Shown here one piece after another: positions 41,225-52,044 of a DNA stretch of 64,000 nucleotides. The DNA is taken from NCBI RefSeq assembly GCF_030035675.1, contig NC_084489.1, positions 82,202,270 through 82,266,269 of the forward strand, in the 5' to 3' direction. The first letter of the stretch is position 1. Each line of letters starts with the position of its first letter. The notes under the pieces were generated by a model. The model saw only the letters and a list, made by a program, of their open reading frames with translations, did not search any database and was not told the origin of the DNA. A program made the translations under genes and the position numbers. This DNA comes from Rhineura floridana. Lineage: Eukaryota; Chordata; Lepidosauria; Squamata; Rhineuridae.

Positions 41225-41785
41225 GTAAGACTTCTAAGGGTTGTAGCCAATTAAGTTCTACTTGGAGTAGACCCACTGAAATTATTAGACCTAATTTGGT
41301 CATGCCAATTAATTTCACTGCTGTCTGTTCTGAGCAGGGATAGAGGAATCTGTCAGTTTCAGTTTCATAGTTTTCCCATCTTAAATTCAGTTCTCCACAT
41401 TACTGCAGAAATTTGTGATTTTTTAGAAAAAAATATGAAAATTCGTAAGTTTTTTCATGCTTGTCTCCTAATAAACACATTTTTGTATGCAGCTTTGACT
41501 AATACACAATTTTATGCAAGCATTTTCCCCTTATACATTTTATATGTTATTTCCATGAATATTTGCATTTTTATTCACACATTTCCCTAATGAATGCATT
41601 TTTTAATACATTGGCTGGAAAAATGCATTGCAAAATTTGGAGAATCACGGATTTCGAAGGATAGTTGTGTTTCATTTCCCATCTTGGTTTGAGAAGTGTG
41701 AATTAGATAGTTTCTCATTAAAATGCAAACAAAACCAAATATCTCACCAGCATCCCTAACTCTGAGTATGACTAGTGTTGGATAT
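41225..41785. mobile_element. Short MITE (F5) split by an F3 element
   Basis: Left AGTTCTACTTGGAGTAGACC to GTCTGTTCTGAG (41334), right TATGACTAGTGTTGG (41767 on). Joined in order these are the F5 layout of 17015 and 48690. Confidence 0.72.
41327..41766. mobile_element. hAT-like non-autonomous element (F3), nested, with target duplication
   Basis: Element at 41335-41758 starts CAGGGATAGAGGAATC and ends CCAGCATCCCTA. Flanks GTTCTGAG and ACTCTGAG match at 6 of 8. Interior carries repeated units such as CTAATAAACACATTTTTG on the opposite strand to the copy at 11652. Confidence 0.78.
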
Positions 41786-41897
41786 AATCCTAAGTGCTCA
41801 AAATATAAATTGCTCTGGTATATAAACACAGGATTGTGTATCTTCTGTACACAGCTGAGTTTCTCTTCCTCACTTTTTCCTTGTCCCATTTTACAAG

Positions 41898-41967
41898 CAA
41901 TGGCAGCTGGTGGCTCAGTGTCAGTGGTGCTGTGGAATCCACTCTGGGTTTTAGTCCATGCTTTCTG
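41898..41967. mobile_element. Half of a palindromic MITE (F6)
   Basis: CAATGGCAGCTGGTGGC to GGGTTTTAGTCCATGC; the second arm is lost. Confidence 0.75.
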
Positions 41968-42184
41968 AAGACGGTTCAATCAATTCAGTGAATATACTTG
42001 GTGTATCAAGAAAAACTGCCAGCTCTTTGAAGAATGGACTAGGTACAGCCTTGTCTCCTCTTTAAATAGTCTTCTATATGGAAGATTTCCATGGAAACAT
42101 AAGGATTTGAAGTGTATGAAATTTGTCCCTGAAAGAGATCCTGATGTCAGTGTTCCATATTCTGTTAGCTGTTGGAGCCCTCCT

Positions 42185-42325
42185 GGGAAGGACTGTAGGT
42201 CAGCGGCTAAAGCATATGCTTTGTATGAAGAAGATCCTAAGGTCAATCCCTGGTGCCTCCAAGTATTGCTAGAGAGCTGCAGCTAGTCCCTGTGGAAAAG
42301 ACTGAGCTATATTATCTGACAGCTC
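42185..42325 (+). mobile_element. tRNA-Ala-like SINE, degraded
   Basis: GACTGTAGGTCAGCGGC, ATGCTTTGTATGAAGAAG, GTCAATCCCTGGTGCC, AGAGAGCTGCAGC. Confidence 0.75.
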
Positions 42326-43629
42326 CAATGTTCTACATCCTATTTTCCTGAAGCCTTGAGCAAGGCCATTTTTATGTGAAATCCTCCAAATAAAGAGAAT
42401 ATCACACTGTGTTGTATGTGATCAGTGCTGGTTTTGTAGTTGCAAGGTCACATGTTAAGGGGACGCACTGTATCATTTCCCTTGCTTCTGAAACATGGAT
42501 TTTGGGAGAGAGGTGGATCGGAGGTATTTTACCAGATCTTCTAAGCCAGATGGTCAGAGAACGTTTCTGAGTTCCAGCCAAGTTGGTGCTTGATGGATTC
42601 AAAGGGAAACTCGGCCCCACAAATAACGCAGGCAGCAAAACTTTTGATTTGCTGTGGATGATGTTGCTTGCACCAGTGTTAGTGCATCTTTAACCCGGGG
42701 TAGAGAACTAAATGTGGCCAGTGGACAGGACCCTTATCTTCCCCTACCCCTGGTGGTCCAGAAAGCTGGGTAAGAAGATGACCCCTCTATTCCAGCATCC
42801 TGGCCTCCCAGTGGCCAATCAGATGCCTGATTGGGAACCCCAAAAGCAGGACCTGAGCGCATGAGCACTCTCTCCTCTTGCGGTGTCCAGCAACAGGTAT
42901 TCAGAAGCATACTGCCTCCAGCCAACATGGCTAGTAGTATCAAGGAAAGGGGGGAAATTATCTGCCTGTTCAGTATGGAAGAAGGGTAGTCATGTGGCTT
43001 ACCATTACATAAAATGCCAGAATTTCAGTGGGTCTTCTGGGTAGAATTCAGAATGAAGGAAGAATCAGCCTTTGTCTGGGCTTCTTATCCCACTTATAAT
43101 ATTAAAAAACATGGCCTACAGATTACCTTTCTCCGATTCCATGGGGACAAAGGTATTCCATAAGTGAAATCTTATTAAATTGGCCAGTTAGCAAAGCAGA
43201 TGGAAGAACATTAAGCGAGTGAGCAATCCACCAGCCACCCAGCAAGGGGATTTGTGGAGCCTCTTCATTCAAACTCAATTGCCTCTCCCTCCATCTCTAT
43301 TTTATTTTATTCTTTAAAGTATGTGCAGAGGCAGCAGGAAAAACACCAGCCAAAAAAAGTTTATCAGCAGTTTCTCAACAATAATACTGAACAGGTGTGT
43401 TTGGGTTTCCTCGTAATCCTAAAGATGAGCTAATTCAGCACACAGCCCCCCCACAGCCCCCCCCACAGCCTCTTGCCAGAGAGACTGCAGCGTGACTTCC
43501 TTTTTGGTAGTCATGTGAGCATCCGGTTGGTAGCCTCGCTTGGCACCCAGTCTTCCCAGGCTCGCTATTAACATTTTAATTTAGGAACTGGATTGGGGTG
43601 AGGAGACATTTCCCTTCGTCAAATGGATG
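42326..43629. other. No gene; CR1 fragment inside
   Basis: Unassigned sequence around a short CR1 3' end at 42735-42930. A C-rich direct repeat (CACAGCCCCCC units) is at about 43440-43470. Confidence 0.5.
42735..42930 (-). mobile_element. CR1 3' untranslated fragment (subfamily B)
   Basis: Plus text CAGTGGCCAATCAGATGCC, AGCAACAGGTATTCAGAAGC and ACATGGCTAGTAG match the ends at 735, 14900 and 33105. Confidence 0.8.
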
Positions 43630-44345
43630 TTTATTTATTTATTTGCTTATTTAAATATTTATAGGCCGCACTTTTTAGAAAAATACAGCAAGGTTGTCTT
43701 CAGCGTATAAAATTACAGTAGCTTTGATAACAGCATTAAAAAAATCAATAAAAGCTGGTTGGGGGAAAAATAAATTCTTGTTTCAAAAGGCCAGTCTGAA
43801 TAACAGGTTTTTAATAGATGTCTGAAATTAGGCAGAGACTATTCCTGCTGAGCCTCTATTGGCAGGGAGTTCTGCAGGGCAGGGCCTGCCACACTAAAGG
43901 CTTGGTCCCTCATAAAGAGAGCCAGTGTGGTATAGTGGTTAGAGTGTTGGACTGGGACCTGGGAGACCAGGGTTCAAATCCCCACTCAGCCATGAAGCTC
44001 ACTGGGCGATCTTAGGCCAGTCACTGCCTCTCAGTGACCTAACCTACCTCTTAGGGTTGTTGTGGGGATTAAATGAGGAGGGAGAGAACCATGCATGCCA
44101 CCTTGAGCTCCTTGGAGGAAAGGTGGGATATAAATGCAAATAATAATAAATAATAACACTGACTGAACCTCAGGAGCATGAGGAACCAGCAGAAATGCTC
44201 CATCAGAGGATCTCAGTGATTTAGGTGGAGCATAAGAAGTTAGGTGGTCCTTAACATACTTTGGTCTCAAGTTGTTTAGGGCTTTGGGAATTCACACAAG
44301 CACCTTGAACCCGGCCAGATAGCTAGTTGGCGAGTCATCTTGGGA
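43630..44345 (-). mobile_element. L2-like LINE 3' region split by a SINE
   Basis: Tail TTTATTTATTTATTTGC, then GGAGTTCTGCAGGGCAGGG to 43911; after the SINE, AGGATCTCAGTGATTTAGG and CACCTTGAACCCGGCC. The same order occurs at 53555-54360 without a SINE. Confidence 0.6.
43912..44150 (+). mobile_element. CORE-SINE with L2-like tail, whole
   Basis: Head AGAGAGCCAGTGTGG, A box TAGTGGTTAGAGTG, B box GGTTCAAATCC, core ATGAAGCTCACTGGGCG, GGGTTGTTGTGGGGATT, tail CTTGAGCTCCTTGGAGG, GGTGGGATATAAATG and an AAT-rich end. Best full copy of the L2-tailed type. The A and B boxes would form a polymerase III promoter. Confidence 0.93.
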
Positions 44346-45044
44346 TGCATCTGCACTGGGCAGTTTCAGGCTATTGCTTGGTCTTGGAAGCATTCAGACT
44401 CAGCGCTCTGTGGGTCAGGCATTGGTTGCCTGCACTGCTGTCTGGAGGAAGGAACTGCAGTTGAGGGTAGGGCACTGACACCATAGCCCCAGAACTCCTC
44501 TTAGGCCTGGAAATTGGGTAACCCCGGATAGCCAATCCCATGTCATGGCTGCTGTAAAGACCCGAGATCTACCTTACCCCTGGGAATGTATTGCTAAAGA
44601 AGACCACCAGGCTGTTTGTTGGCTGCCCACCTGCCCGCTCCAGGTACTTGCCACCCCCAAGGCCTGAGCACCTGACTTTGTATCTCACCACCATAAGCTG
44701 CCTGTGCGAGGAGCTTTGCCCATCTTCAGGCAAAAGGCAGCCATAGGATGTCCTACAGGAGTTTGAGAGCATCACAGGGTTCCTCCACACTATATTCTCC
44801 CAAAACAGCCAGGCATGATGCAGATGGGACACGCACACATGCGTGGAACTTTTATTCCATAGTGTAATGCTTTCAGGCAAGCGAGATTTCCCATCCCCTG
44901 CTACCACCGCCCCCCAGTGATATGGAAGCTACATACAGGAAGTACCAAGTACCTACAGGAATATTCGCATGGAAACTTCCCATACTGACTGTGTTCAGCT
45001 GAACCAGAAATATGAGAACCAAAATGAGGTACTGGAACTGTACT
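44346..45044. other. No gene recognised
   Basis: The 112-codon frame at 44569-44907 (minus) shows no motif. Confidence 0.5.
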
Positions 45045-45110
45045 GAGTAACATAAAAAGCTGCCTTATAGTGAGTCAGCCCATTGGCCCACCTAGCTCAT
45101 TAGTGTCCTC
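45045..45110 (-). mobile_element. tRNA-Ala-like SINE tail fragment
   Basis: AAAGCTGCCTTATAGTGAG and CCACCTAGCTCATTAG, the antisense 3' end of the SINE. Confidence 0.65.
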
Positions 45111-45159
45111 CCTTCTCTGTGAAGAAGGCTGGGACATCAGTTTAATATATATATGTTGT

Positions 45160-45665
45160 TGTTGCTATATGCCTTCAAATCAATTTCAACTTATGGTGAC
45201 CCTGTGAATCAGTGACCTCCAAGAGCATCTGCCATGAACCACCCTGTTCAGATCTTGTAAGTTCAGGTCTGTGGCTTCCTTTATGGAATCAATCCATCTC
45301 TTGTTTGGCCTTCCTCTTTTTCTACTCCCTTCTGTTTTTCCCAGCATTATTATCTTTTCTAATGAATCATGGCTTCTCATGACGTGTCCAAAGTATGATA
45401 ACCTCAGTTTCATCATTTTAGCTTCTAATGATAGTTCTGGTTTAATTTGTTCTAACACCCAATATTGGTCTTGGTGTGGTCCATGGTATGCACAAAGCTC
45501 TCCTCCAACACCACATTTCAAATGAGTTGATTCTTTTCTTATTCACTTTTTTCACTGTCCCACTTTCACATCCATACATAGAGATCGTGAATACCATGGT
45601 CTGAATGATTGTGTTCAGTGGCACATCTTTGCATTTGAGGACCTTTTCCAGTTCTCTCATATATG
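45160..45665 (-). mobile_element. BovB (RTE) LINE 3' end
   Basis: The minus strand carries SISMYGCESGTVKKVNKK, FEMWCWRRALCIPWTT, MKLRLSYFGHVMRSHDSLEK and GRPNKRWIDSIKEATDLNLQ. It ends with VHGRCSWRSLIHRV and the 3' tail. It overlaps almost exactly the 17365 copy, so the two share a truncation-prone 3' region. At least one frameshift near 45480. Confidence 0.93.
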
Positions 45666-45974
45666 GGATGTAAAATAAATAAATAAATATTTCCGACCTG
45701 AGTCTGCTGTAGCAGAAGCAATGAAGAGTCTTCTGATGAATGAAAGATGGCTTGGTTGACTTATTGATTGCACTGTCAATATGCATGGCATTTCAAGAGT
45801 GTCCAAGACAACAAGTCCCTGCTCCAAAGCAATTACAATCTATAATTCAACCCAGGGGAGACAACAGAAGAAGCTGGAGGAAGTGGAGTCAAGGATAGAC
45901 AGGAAAAATACATAATTGTTTCAGTTACATTGACTTTGCCTCAGTTACAACATAGTTTGGGAATGAGGAGGTCA

Positions 45975-46165
45975 GAAACATAGAAAGTTGCCTTATGCCA
46001 AGTCAGACCAGTGATCCATCTAACTCAGTATTGTCTACACTGACTGGCAGTGGCTCTCCAACCTTTCAGATGGGACATTCCCAGCCCTACCTGAAGGCAC
46101 CAAGTATTGATCCTGGGACCTTGTGTGTGCACAACAGATGCTCTACCTCTGAGCTATGGCCCTTT
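45975..46165 (-). mobile_element. tRNA-Ala-like SINE
   Basis: Plus text AAAGTTGCCTTATGCC, ATCTAACTCAGTATTG, and ACAGATGCTCTACCTCTGAGC; the last is the antisense of the tRNA-like head. Confidence 0.87.
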
Positions 46166-46179
46166 GGTTGTGCCAAAGG

Positions 46180-47870
46180 CGTCATTGGAAAGGTGGCGTT
46201 TGAAGGAGGTGAGAGGGGTGGCCTTGTGAGGTCTTCTGAGAGGCAGTTTCAGGCCTAGGGGGCAATAAGGGAGAAAGTTGAAGCCGTCTCAGAGATCAGG
46301 AGACTTCTGACTGGCTGGTCACGGTGAAACTGGACAGGGAAATTCAAAGTCAAGGATATATTGGGATGTAAGAGCAGAGAGACGAGGCTTGGAAGATACG
46401 GATGAGAGGCCTGGCTAATAAACTGGTTGTGTCGTATGCTTTTGTGCGCAAGAACATGTTTCATCAAATGCCTCATTAGAGTGCTGTAGATATTGCAGAT
46501 TGATTAATACAGGGCAATATCTGTTTTTTTACTTGCTTATGTGACCGCAGCCTCCTTTTTTTCGCGTCCAGGTTGCTCTCTCTGGCGTGTAAACGAAAAA
46601 GAAGTTTAAACAAAAACCACATCTCCAAAAAAATGCCCCTTCTCTCCAAGAGTTAGAAGTTTCCTCAAACTGTGCTGACTTAGGTTCAGTCGATAGGTGT
46701 CTGGCACATTTGAGAGGGGCAACCAATGAGAAGCTGCCGCTTTAACTAGCCCAATATGACAGAGTTGCTTAGTGCTTGTTAGGAAGGAGCGCGCTGTATC
46801 ACACAAATTGGAATTTGGTTTCAAAGAGCGAGTATTGATAAAGTAGCGGAAGAAAAGTGTGTTCCCCCCTCTCTTTATATATATTTTTAAAAAACTAAGG
46901 CAGTATGAGAAGTAGGAAGGTCACAGAAATTGCCAGAAACACATTTTGCATTTGTCACATGATGTCAAGCAGGCCACTGGTTGGATTATAAAGCTTGTGA
47001 TTTTTCTGCAGCTGTTGTGAACGTCCGTTCTGGTATACCAGCCTTCAACCTAGTTGTTAAAGTCCTAGCAACAAGGGTATAATAATCCTGCCTTGCTAAC
47101 CGTCACTAGCATAGCTACTGGTCTGTTGTAGCTTCTGTGCTGTTTTAGCCTGTCATGCCACGCAATCGTAAATATCTTTACTCAAAATTAACCCACTATG
47201 TTATTTGGGGACTTACTCCCCAAGTAAATGTGAGTTCTGTAGAGTGTTAGGGGATTGAGGGGTGAAATAGATGATTTCTTTGTGTCCCCTTCAAGCCTGT
47301 GATCTTGTATCCGAAGTTGGGATATGCAAGCAAGAAGCCTGCTCTGCTAGTCAGATTAGTTTCCTTTGCTGAGCTTGCCTGTGAGTTAAATGGAATTATT
47401 AAATGGTCAGTCTGCATATCCAAAGGGAGCTATTGGAATTCTTTTCAGGGGAGAGGCCCTCCTCCCCCCATTCTGGAGCCAAAGAGAGGCTTGTATTTTT
47501 AGTCTAGTGGAAGGAAAGGCTGGGACTGGAGACACAGAGAGTCTTGCTTGCTCTCGGTACCCCCAAAGCTATGGGTAATGGGGAGTAAGATCTGATGGAC
47601 TGATAATGCTGAGACCCCTCCAACTTAAGCTCAAATTGCAAATATGTGTAAACAAAAGCCATAGTTTCCGCTGACCTCCTTTCCAAGGAAACCAAACCCT
47701 TGGTAAGCGCAGGAACCCCTGAAAGTCTCACACTGCTTGGAGATTGGAGTGGCGCTTAACAATATTTTGGTAAGCGGGAATGTTGTCTATGTAGGACAGA
47801 AAGAAGAGAGCAGGTTTTTTTTTTAAAAAAAGAATGTGCATTCTAGTGAGAGTAGATTTTACTTTCCACC
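46180..47870. other. Long stretch without recognised repeats or genes
   Basis: One of the longest repeat-poor parts. It includes CAACCAATGAGAAGC (46719 region) and a CpG-bearing piece (GAGCGCGCTG). No coding motif. Confidence 0.5.
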
Positions 47871-47874
47871 TTTG

Positions 47875-48085
47875 AAATGGACTTCCTTCAAGTCGATCTC
47901 GACTTATGGCGACCCTATGAATAGGGTTTTCATGGTAAGCAGTATGCAGAGGGGTTTTACTATTGCCTTCCTCTGAGGCTGAGAGGCAGTGACTGGCCCA
48001 AGGTCACCCAGTGAGCTACATGGCTGTGTGGGGATTCGAACCCTGGTCTCCCAGGTTGTAGTCCAACACCTTAACCACTACATTA
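47875..48085 (-). mobile_element. CORE-SINE head with BovB-like tail
   Basis: Plus text TTCCTTCAAGTCGATC, ACTTATGGCGACCCTATG, CAGTGACTGGCCCAAGG, GATTCGAACCCTGG and TTAACCACTACATTATAC. Complete from tail to head. Confidence 0.9.
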
Positions 48086-48261
48086 TACTTTAGACACGGG
48101 AAATGCAAGCAGACTGAAGCACCACTTATTTTGAAGCTGCTGTTATGCATGGGCAGGGCTGTATCCATGCAAGGGTGTGGTGTGGTGCTGAAGGACAACC
48201 CAGGCCCCTTCTGTGACTTTCCAATATTCAATCTGCATAGACAAACTGCCCTCTAGTTCAG

Positions 48262-48395
48262 GGCTGGGGAGCCTGTGCCCCCCCCTCCTCAGATGATGCT
48301 GGACTACAGCTCCCATTATCCCTGACCATTGGCCGTGCTAGCAGGGGCTGATGGGAGTTGGAGTCCAACATCTGGAAGGACACAGGCTTCACTTC
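48262..48395. mobile_element. hAT-like foldback MITE (F1-like)
   Basis: CAGGGCTGGGGAGCCTG, CTACAGCTCCCATTATCC, ACCATTGGCCGTGC, GGGAGTTGGAGTCC. Confidence 0.8.
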
Positions 48396-48604
48396 TGGAG
48401 AATACAAGGGGAAACGTTCAGATGGTATTCTATCCAATTGTTCAGTGAGGTGAAAAGCTGCTTATGGTGTTTCTAGCCAATGAATGCAAAGGCACCATGA
48501 TGATTGGCAGCTTTGGGCACTTGCATTTTTTAAAAAAACGATTAAAATTTACATGGCATTCTTAAAATTATTTATTATGTTTAAATTGAAGGATTTTTTT
48601 AAAA

Positions 48605-48925
48605 TGCACATTTACTTGGAAGTCAGTGCCACTGAGTTCAGTGGGTCTCTCCCCCAAGTGAGCGTGCGTGGGCTTGCAGCCTCAAGGTTGCATCTAACTA
48701 AATTCAGCTCAGAGCAGACCTGTTGAAACAAATGGGCCTAAGTTGGTCATGTCCATTAATTTCAGTGGGTCTGTTCTGAGTATGACTCACATTGAATGCA
48801 GCCCTCAGAGCACAACTCCGTACATGTCTGCAGTCCAGCGAGGGCGGCAATCCTCTGCACAATTACCTGGGAGTAAAAAACTCAGTGAACCCAATGGGGC
48901 TTATGTCTGAGTAAAGGCCTCACAA
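48605..48925. repeat. GGGGCTTACT repeats flanking an F5 MITE
   Basis: TTCAGTGGGTCTCTCCC at 48635, F5 at 48690-48805 (CAGCTCAGAGCAGACC, TTCTGAGTATGACTC), and CCCAATGGGGCTTATG at 48885. Confidence 0.65.
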
Positions 48926-49300
48926 GACCTTCTCTCAGTCCCACCAGTTAAAACAGCTAGGCTGGTGCGGACCAGAGAGAGGGCATTTTCGATTGTGGCC
49001 CCTACCCTTTGGAATTCCCTGCCCTATGACCTTCGCCATGCCCCCTCCCTACCAAGTTTTCGCCGAGCCTTAAAAACCTGGCTATTCAGGCAAGCATACA
49101 AGATTCCTGGGCTGAACTAGTTTTATTGTGATACAGTTGTGGATGGTTTTGATTAATTATAGTCTGAGGTTTATGACCTATGTTGTATTTTATATGTTGT
49201 ATTTTATCTTATTCTGTACGTCGCCTAGAGTGGCCGTTAATTCGGCCAGATAGGCGACTCAAAAATAAAATTTTATTATTATTAATTATTATTCTACTCC
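48925..49300 (+). mobile_element. L2 LINE 3' end
   Basis: Starts GACCTTCTCTCAGTCCC, coding remnant for RTRERAF-like and WNSLP-like text, then GTACGTCGCCTAGAGTGGC and an ATT-rich end. Close to the copy at 4619. Confidence 0.9.
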
Positions 49301-49324
49301 CAGAGAATTGCACAGAGCATTGCA

Positions 49325-49425
49325 GCCTTCATTGCTTAGGCTGCAGTCCTAACCCCACTTACCAGGGAGTAAGCCCCATTGAATTCAGGAGGACTTACTT
49401 CTGAGCAGACATGGTTAGGATTGCC
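49325..49425. repeat. GGGGCTTACT-type repeat
   Basis: GGGAGTAAGCCCCATTGAAT and GAGGACTTACTTCTGAGC, an inverted-repeat form of the unit. Confidence 0.65.
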
Positions 49426-50060
49426 TTGTCAGACTTTTTCTCTCTAAGAATTTGCTGTTTTTGCATGGTGATGTAACCCATCTCTTTTCTCTCCCCCTCC
49501 CCTCCCCTTCCTCCAGTATTTTGAACTACAGGCCTAAGGTCAGGTTATGTACCCCAAAACCTGAAGAAGAAAAACTGATTTCTCCCAGCTTTCACTTTTC
49601 CTCCCACGCTATGCACTTACTGCCTTTAGTGGTTTCCACATCAGGGCTGCTAGGCCTGAGTCACTGTAGCCGTCGCTTTTCAAAATTTCCTGCACCATTC
49701 CGTCTCTCTCTGCGTGTGGTTAACACTTGCTGAATCACGTGGGGTGGGAATGTGCATGGTGTGGTGTGGGCAGCAACTGAAAAAAGTGTTTGTGTTTGGC
49801 CAAACGGCTGCATGTGGAATGCAGATCTCAACGTCCTGTGAGGGGAAGAGTAGGGATTGGCAACCCTTTGGCCAGGCTGGTTGCTGATGTTTCTTCTGTT
49901 TCTTTTTAAAGCTGAGAACCAGTGACAAGCTCCACACATGCATCATCTTCTGTTGCTTCTGCACAGTCCTGGGAAAAATGCAGGCCCAAAGCTGTCGACT
50001 TCTCTCTCTCTTTTGCAGTTATTCATTTATTCATCCTTTATTTCTACCATTTTATATGCC
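49426..50060. other. No gene recognised
   Basis: Unassigned sequence; frames here (up to 94 codons) lack motifs. Confidence 0.5.
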
Positions 50061-50063
50061 ACT

Positions 50064-50372
50064 GAGAGCCACCGTGGTTAAGTGGTTAAGGTGTTGGACT
50101 ACGACCTGGGAGACCAGCGTTCGAATCCCACATTATTATTATTATTAGACAGCCAGTGTGGTGTAGTGGTTGAGGTGTTGGACTACGACCTGGGAGACCA
50201 GGGTTCGAATCCCCACACAGCCATGAAGCTCACTGGGTGGCCTTGGGCCAGTCACTGCCTCTCAGCCTCAGGGGAGGGCAATGGTAAACCACCTCTGAAT
50301 ACCGTGTACCATGAAAACCCTATTTATAGGATCGCCATAAGTGGGGATCAACTTGAAGGCAGTCCATTTAAA
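50064..50372 (+). mobile_element. CORE-SINE with BovB-like tail, plus an extra head in tandem
   Basis: A first head (GAGAGCCACCGTGG, GACCTGGGAGACC, GTTCGAATCCC) ends after its B box in (ATT)n at about 50130-50146. A second complete SINE starts at about 50148 (GACAGCCAGTGTGG) and runs to CAACTTGAAGGCAGTCC. Confidence 0.9.
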
Positions 50373-50380
50373 TGTCTATG

Positions 50381-50700
50381 CTCTACATTTAAATCAGTAT
50401 CATACTGCTTTAAACAGTCATGGATTCCCCCAGAGAATCCTGGGAACTGTGTTACATTTATATCCCACCTTTTCTCAGGGTACAACAACCCTGTCAGGTA
50501 GGTTAAGCTGACAGGCAGCGACTGGCCCAAGGTCATCCAGTGAGCTTCATGGCTGAGACAAAAGGGAGGGTTTCGAACCCAGGTCTCCCTAACCGTTACA
50601 CCATACCGCCTGTTGTTAAGAGACTCCTATTCCCATCACAGAGCTACAATTCTAAGAGTTCCCTAGAAAGAGCGATAGACGATAAAACCACTCTGGCACC
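50381..50700. mobile_element. Foldback MITE (F4) split by a CORE-SINE
   Basis: Left CTACATTTAAATCAGTATC and AGAATCCTGGGAACTGTG; right CACAGAGCTACAATTC and GAGTTCCCTAGAAAG. A CORE-SINE on the minus strand fills 50457-50612 (ATATCCCACCTTTTC, ACAACCCTGTCAGG, GGTTTCGAACCCAGG). Confidence 0.75.
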
Positions 50701-51164
50701 ATTTCAGACTGCCGGTGGGAGACGCACAAAACCAAGTCATTGCAAATGGAAAATTAGCCCAGCAGCGAGAGACAGAGAGTGACTCAATCACAGCTCTTTG
50801 CCTGCTGGTTTTCAACTGCAAGGATTTGTTGAGGGCAGGGTGAGCATTCAAATGTGATCACCCGCCTGCAGTCTGAACTGGTACAGTCTGCTTTTCCTCC
50901 TCAGGATTTTGCCACCTCACTCTGCTGCAGAGATGCAAAGGCTTGGAAAAAAAACACCTGGAAAAATTCAGGGGAAAAACAATGTTCCCTGTCCGCCCTC
51001 CCCCAATATTTTAGAAAAACAAAAAAGGCTTCTGAAAAAACCCTTCCCCCCCACGCTCCCTCCCAAGATTCCCCCCCCATGTCTTCACACCTCTACTGTG
51101 CTGCACCTGTAAGACAGGCCGTGCTTCTCACACTAAAGGTAGTGACTAACCCTTTGGGGTTTTA
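50701..51164. other. No gene recognised
   Basis: Unassigned; several A and C runs. Confidence 0.4.
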
Positions 51165-51510
51165 GCCCTGGTGCTGGAATCCTTTCTGGGGCCACGTGTC
51201 AGTGGTGGGCAGCACCTGTAAAAGTGGATGGAGTAATACATGTGAGTTTCACTTTTTCACAATAGGCTAAAGGGTAGAGACACTCACAGACTTCTCCCTA
51301 TGCTCTATCAAACAAGCAAGGAAGAAGAACTATCAAAGTTCAGGGGCATGTCCCAGCCAGGCGAAAACACTGAAGGAGGACTGGTGAGCTGGATTGGTGA
51401 GGGGCGTGGCCTGAGGAGAGGGGCATGGCCCTGGGAGAGTCCCAAGGGCCTGACAGAGATCTCAAGGGCCGCATTTAACTCCTGGGGCCTGAGGTTCCCC
51501 ACTCCTGTGT
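51165..51510. mobile_element. hAT-like element (F2)
   Basis: GGTGGGCAGCACCTG, ATGTCCCAGCCAGGCG, GGGGCGTGGCC and the right end GGGGCCTGAGGTTCCCC. Left end blurred. Confidence 0.68.
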
Positions 51511-51587
51511 TATACTCTGTGGGGCTGTTGATCATTGAGGGTGTACATGCTTAGCATATAAAGTAGACTGCAGATAATTGCAGACAT

Positions 51588-51686
51588 CAGGGGTCATTAG
51601 TGTGGCACCCATGGGTGCAATGGCACCCTCAGCATCTCCCCCTGAAGTCTCTGAGCCCCCTCCCCCACTTCCCCCTTGAAACCCCC
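51588..51686. mobile_element. hAT-like fragment (F7) next to the Tc1 element
   Basis: CAGGGGTCATTAGTGTGG and CACCCATGGGTGCAATGG resemble the left end of the element at 62098. Confidence 0.5.
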
Positions 51687-51896
51687 ATGAAAAAGTATTT
51701 GCCCCCGGTCTGATTTTCTGTGTGGTTGCATATTTTTGGCACTGAATGTTATAAACTCTTGAACCAAAACCTAATGTTAGAGAAAAGGGAACCTGAGTGA
51801 ACAAACAACACAAAATTTTGATACTTATTTCATTTATTTATTAAAGAAAGTTAATCAACACCCAATGCCCCTGTGTGAAAAAGTAATTGCCCCCCT
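51687..51896. repeat. Left inverted repeat of the Tc1 element
   Basis: ATGAAAAAGTATTTGCCC, TGGTTGCATATTTTTGGC, CTTGAACCAAAACCTAATG, TTTGATACTTATTTC, GTGAAAAAGTAATTGCCCC. A second copy of the AAAAAGTA-TTGCCCC motif at the inner end gives an inner and an outer binding-site-like block. Confidence 0.88.
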
Positions 51897-52044
51897 AGTT
51901 AACTCAACCCAGTGAAAAGGATTATTAGGGCCTTGGTAAACAATCAGGCCTGATTTGGGCCAGCCCTGCCCAACATAAATCTGAGTAACTTTGGCCCTTG
52001 CCATCAGACTGAAGTTGCCAGCACACAGATTCCAAAGCCACATC

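Noticed and set aside
43925-43985. A tRNA gene (A and B boxes present)
   Set aside because: It is the head of a SINE seen many times; the cloverleaf is not intact and the sequence continues into the CORE region.
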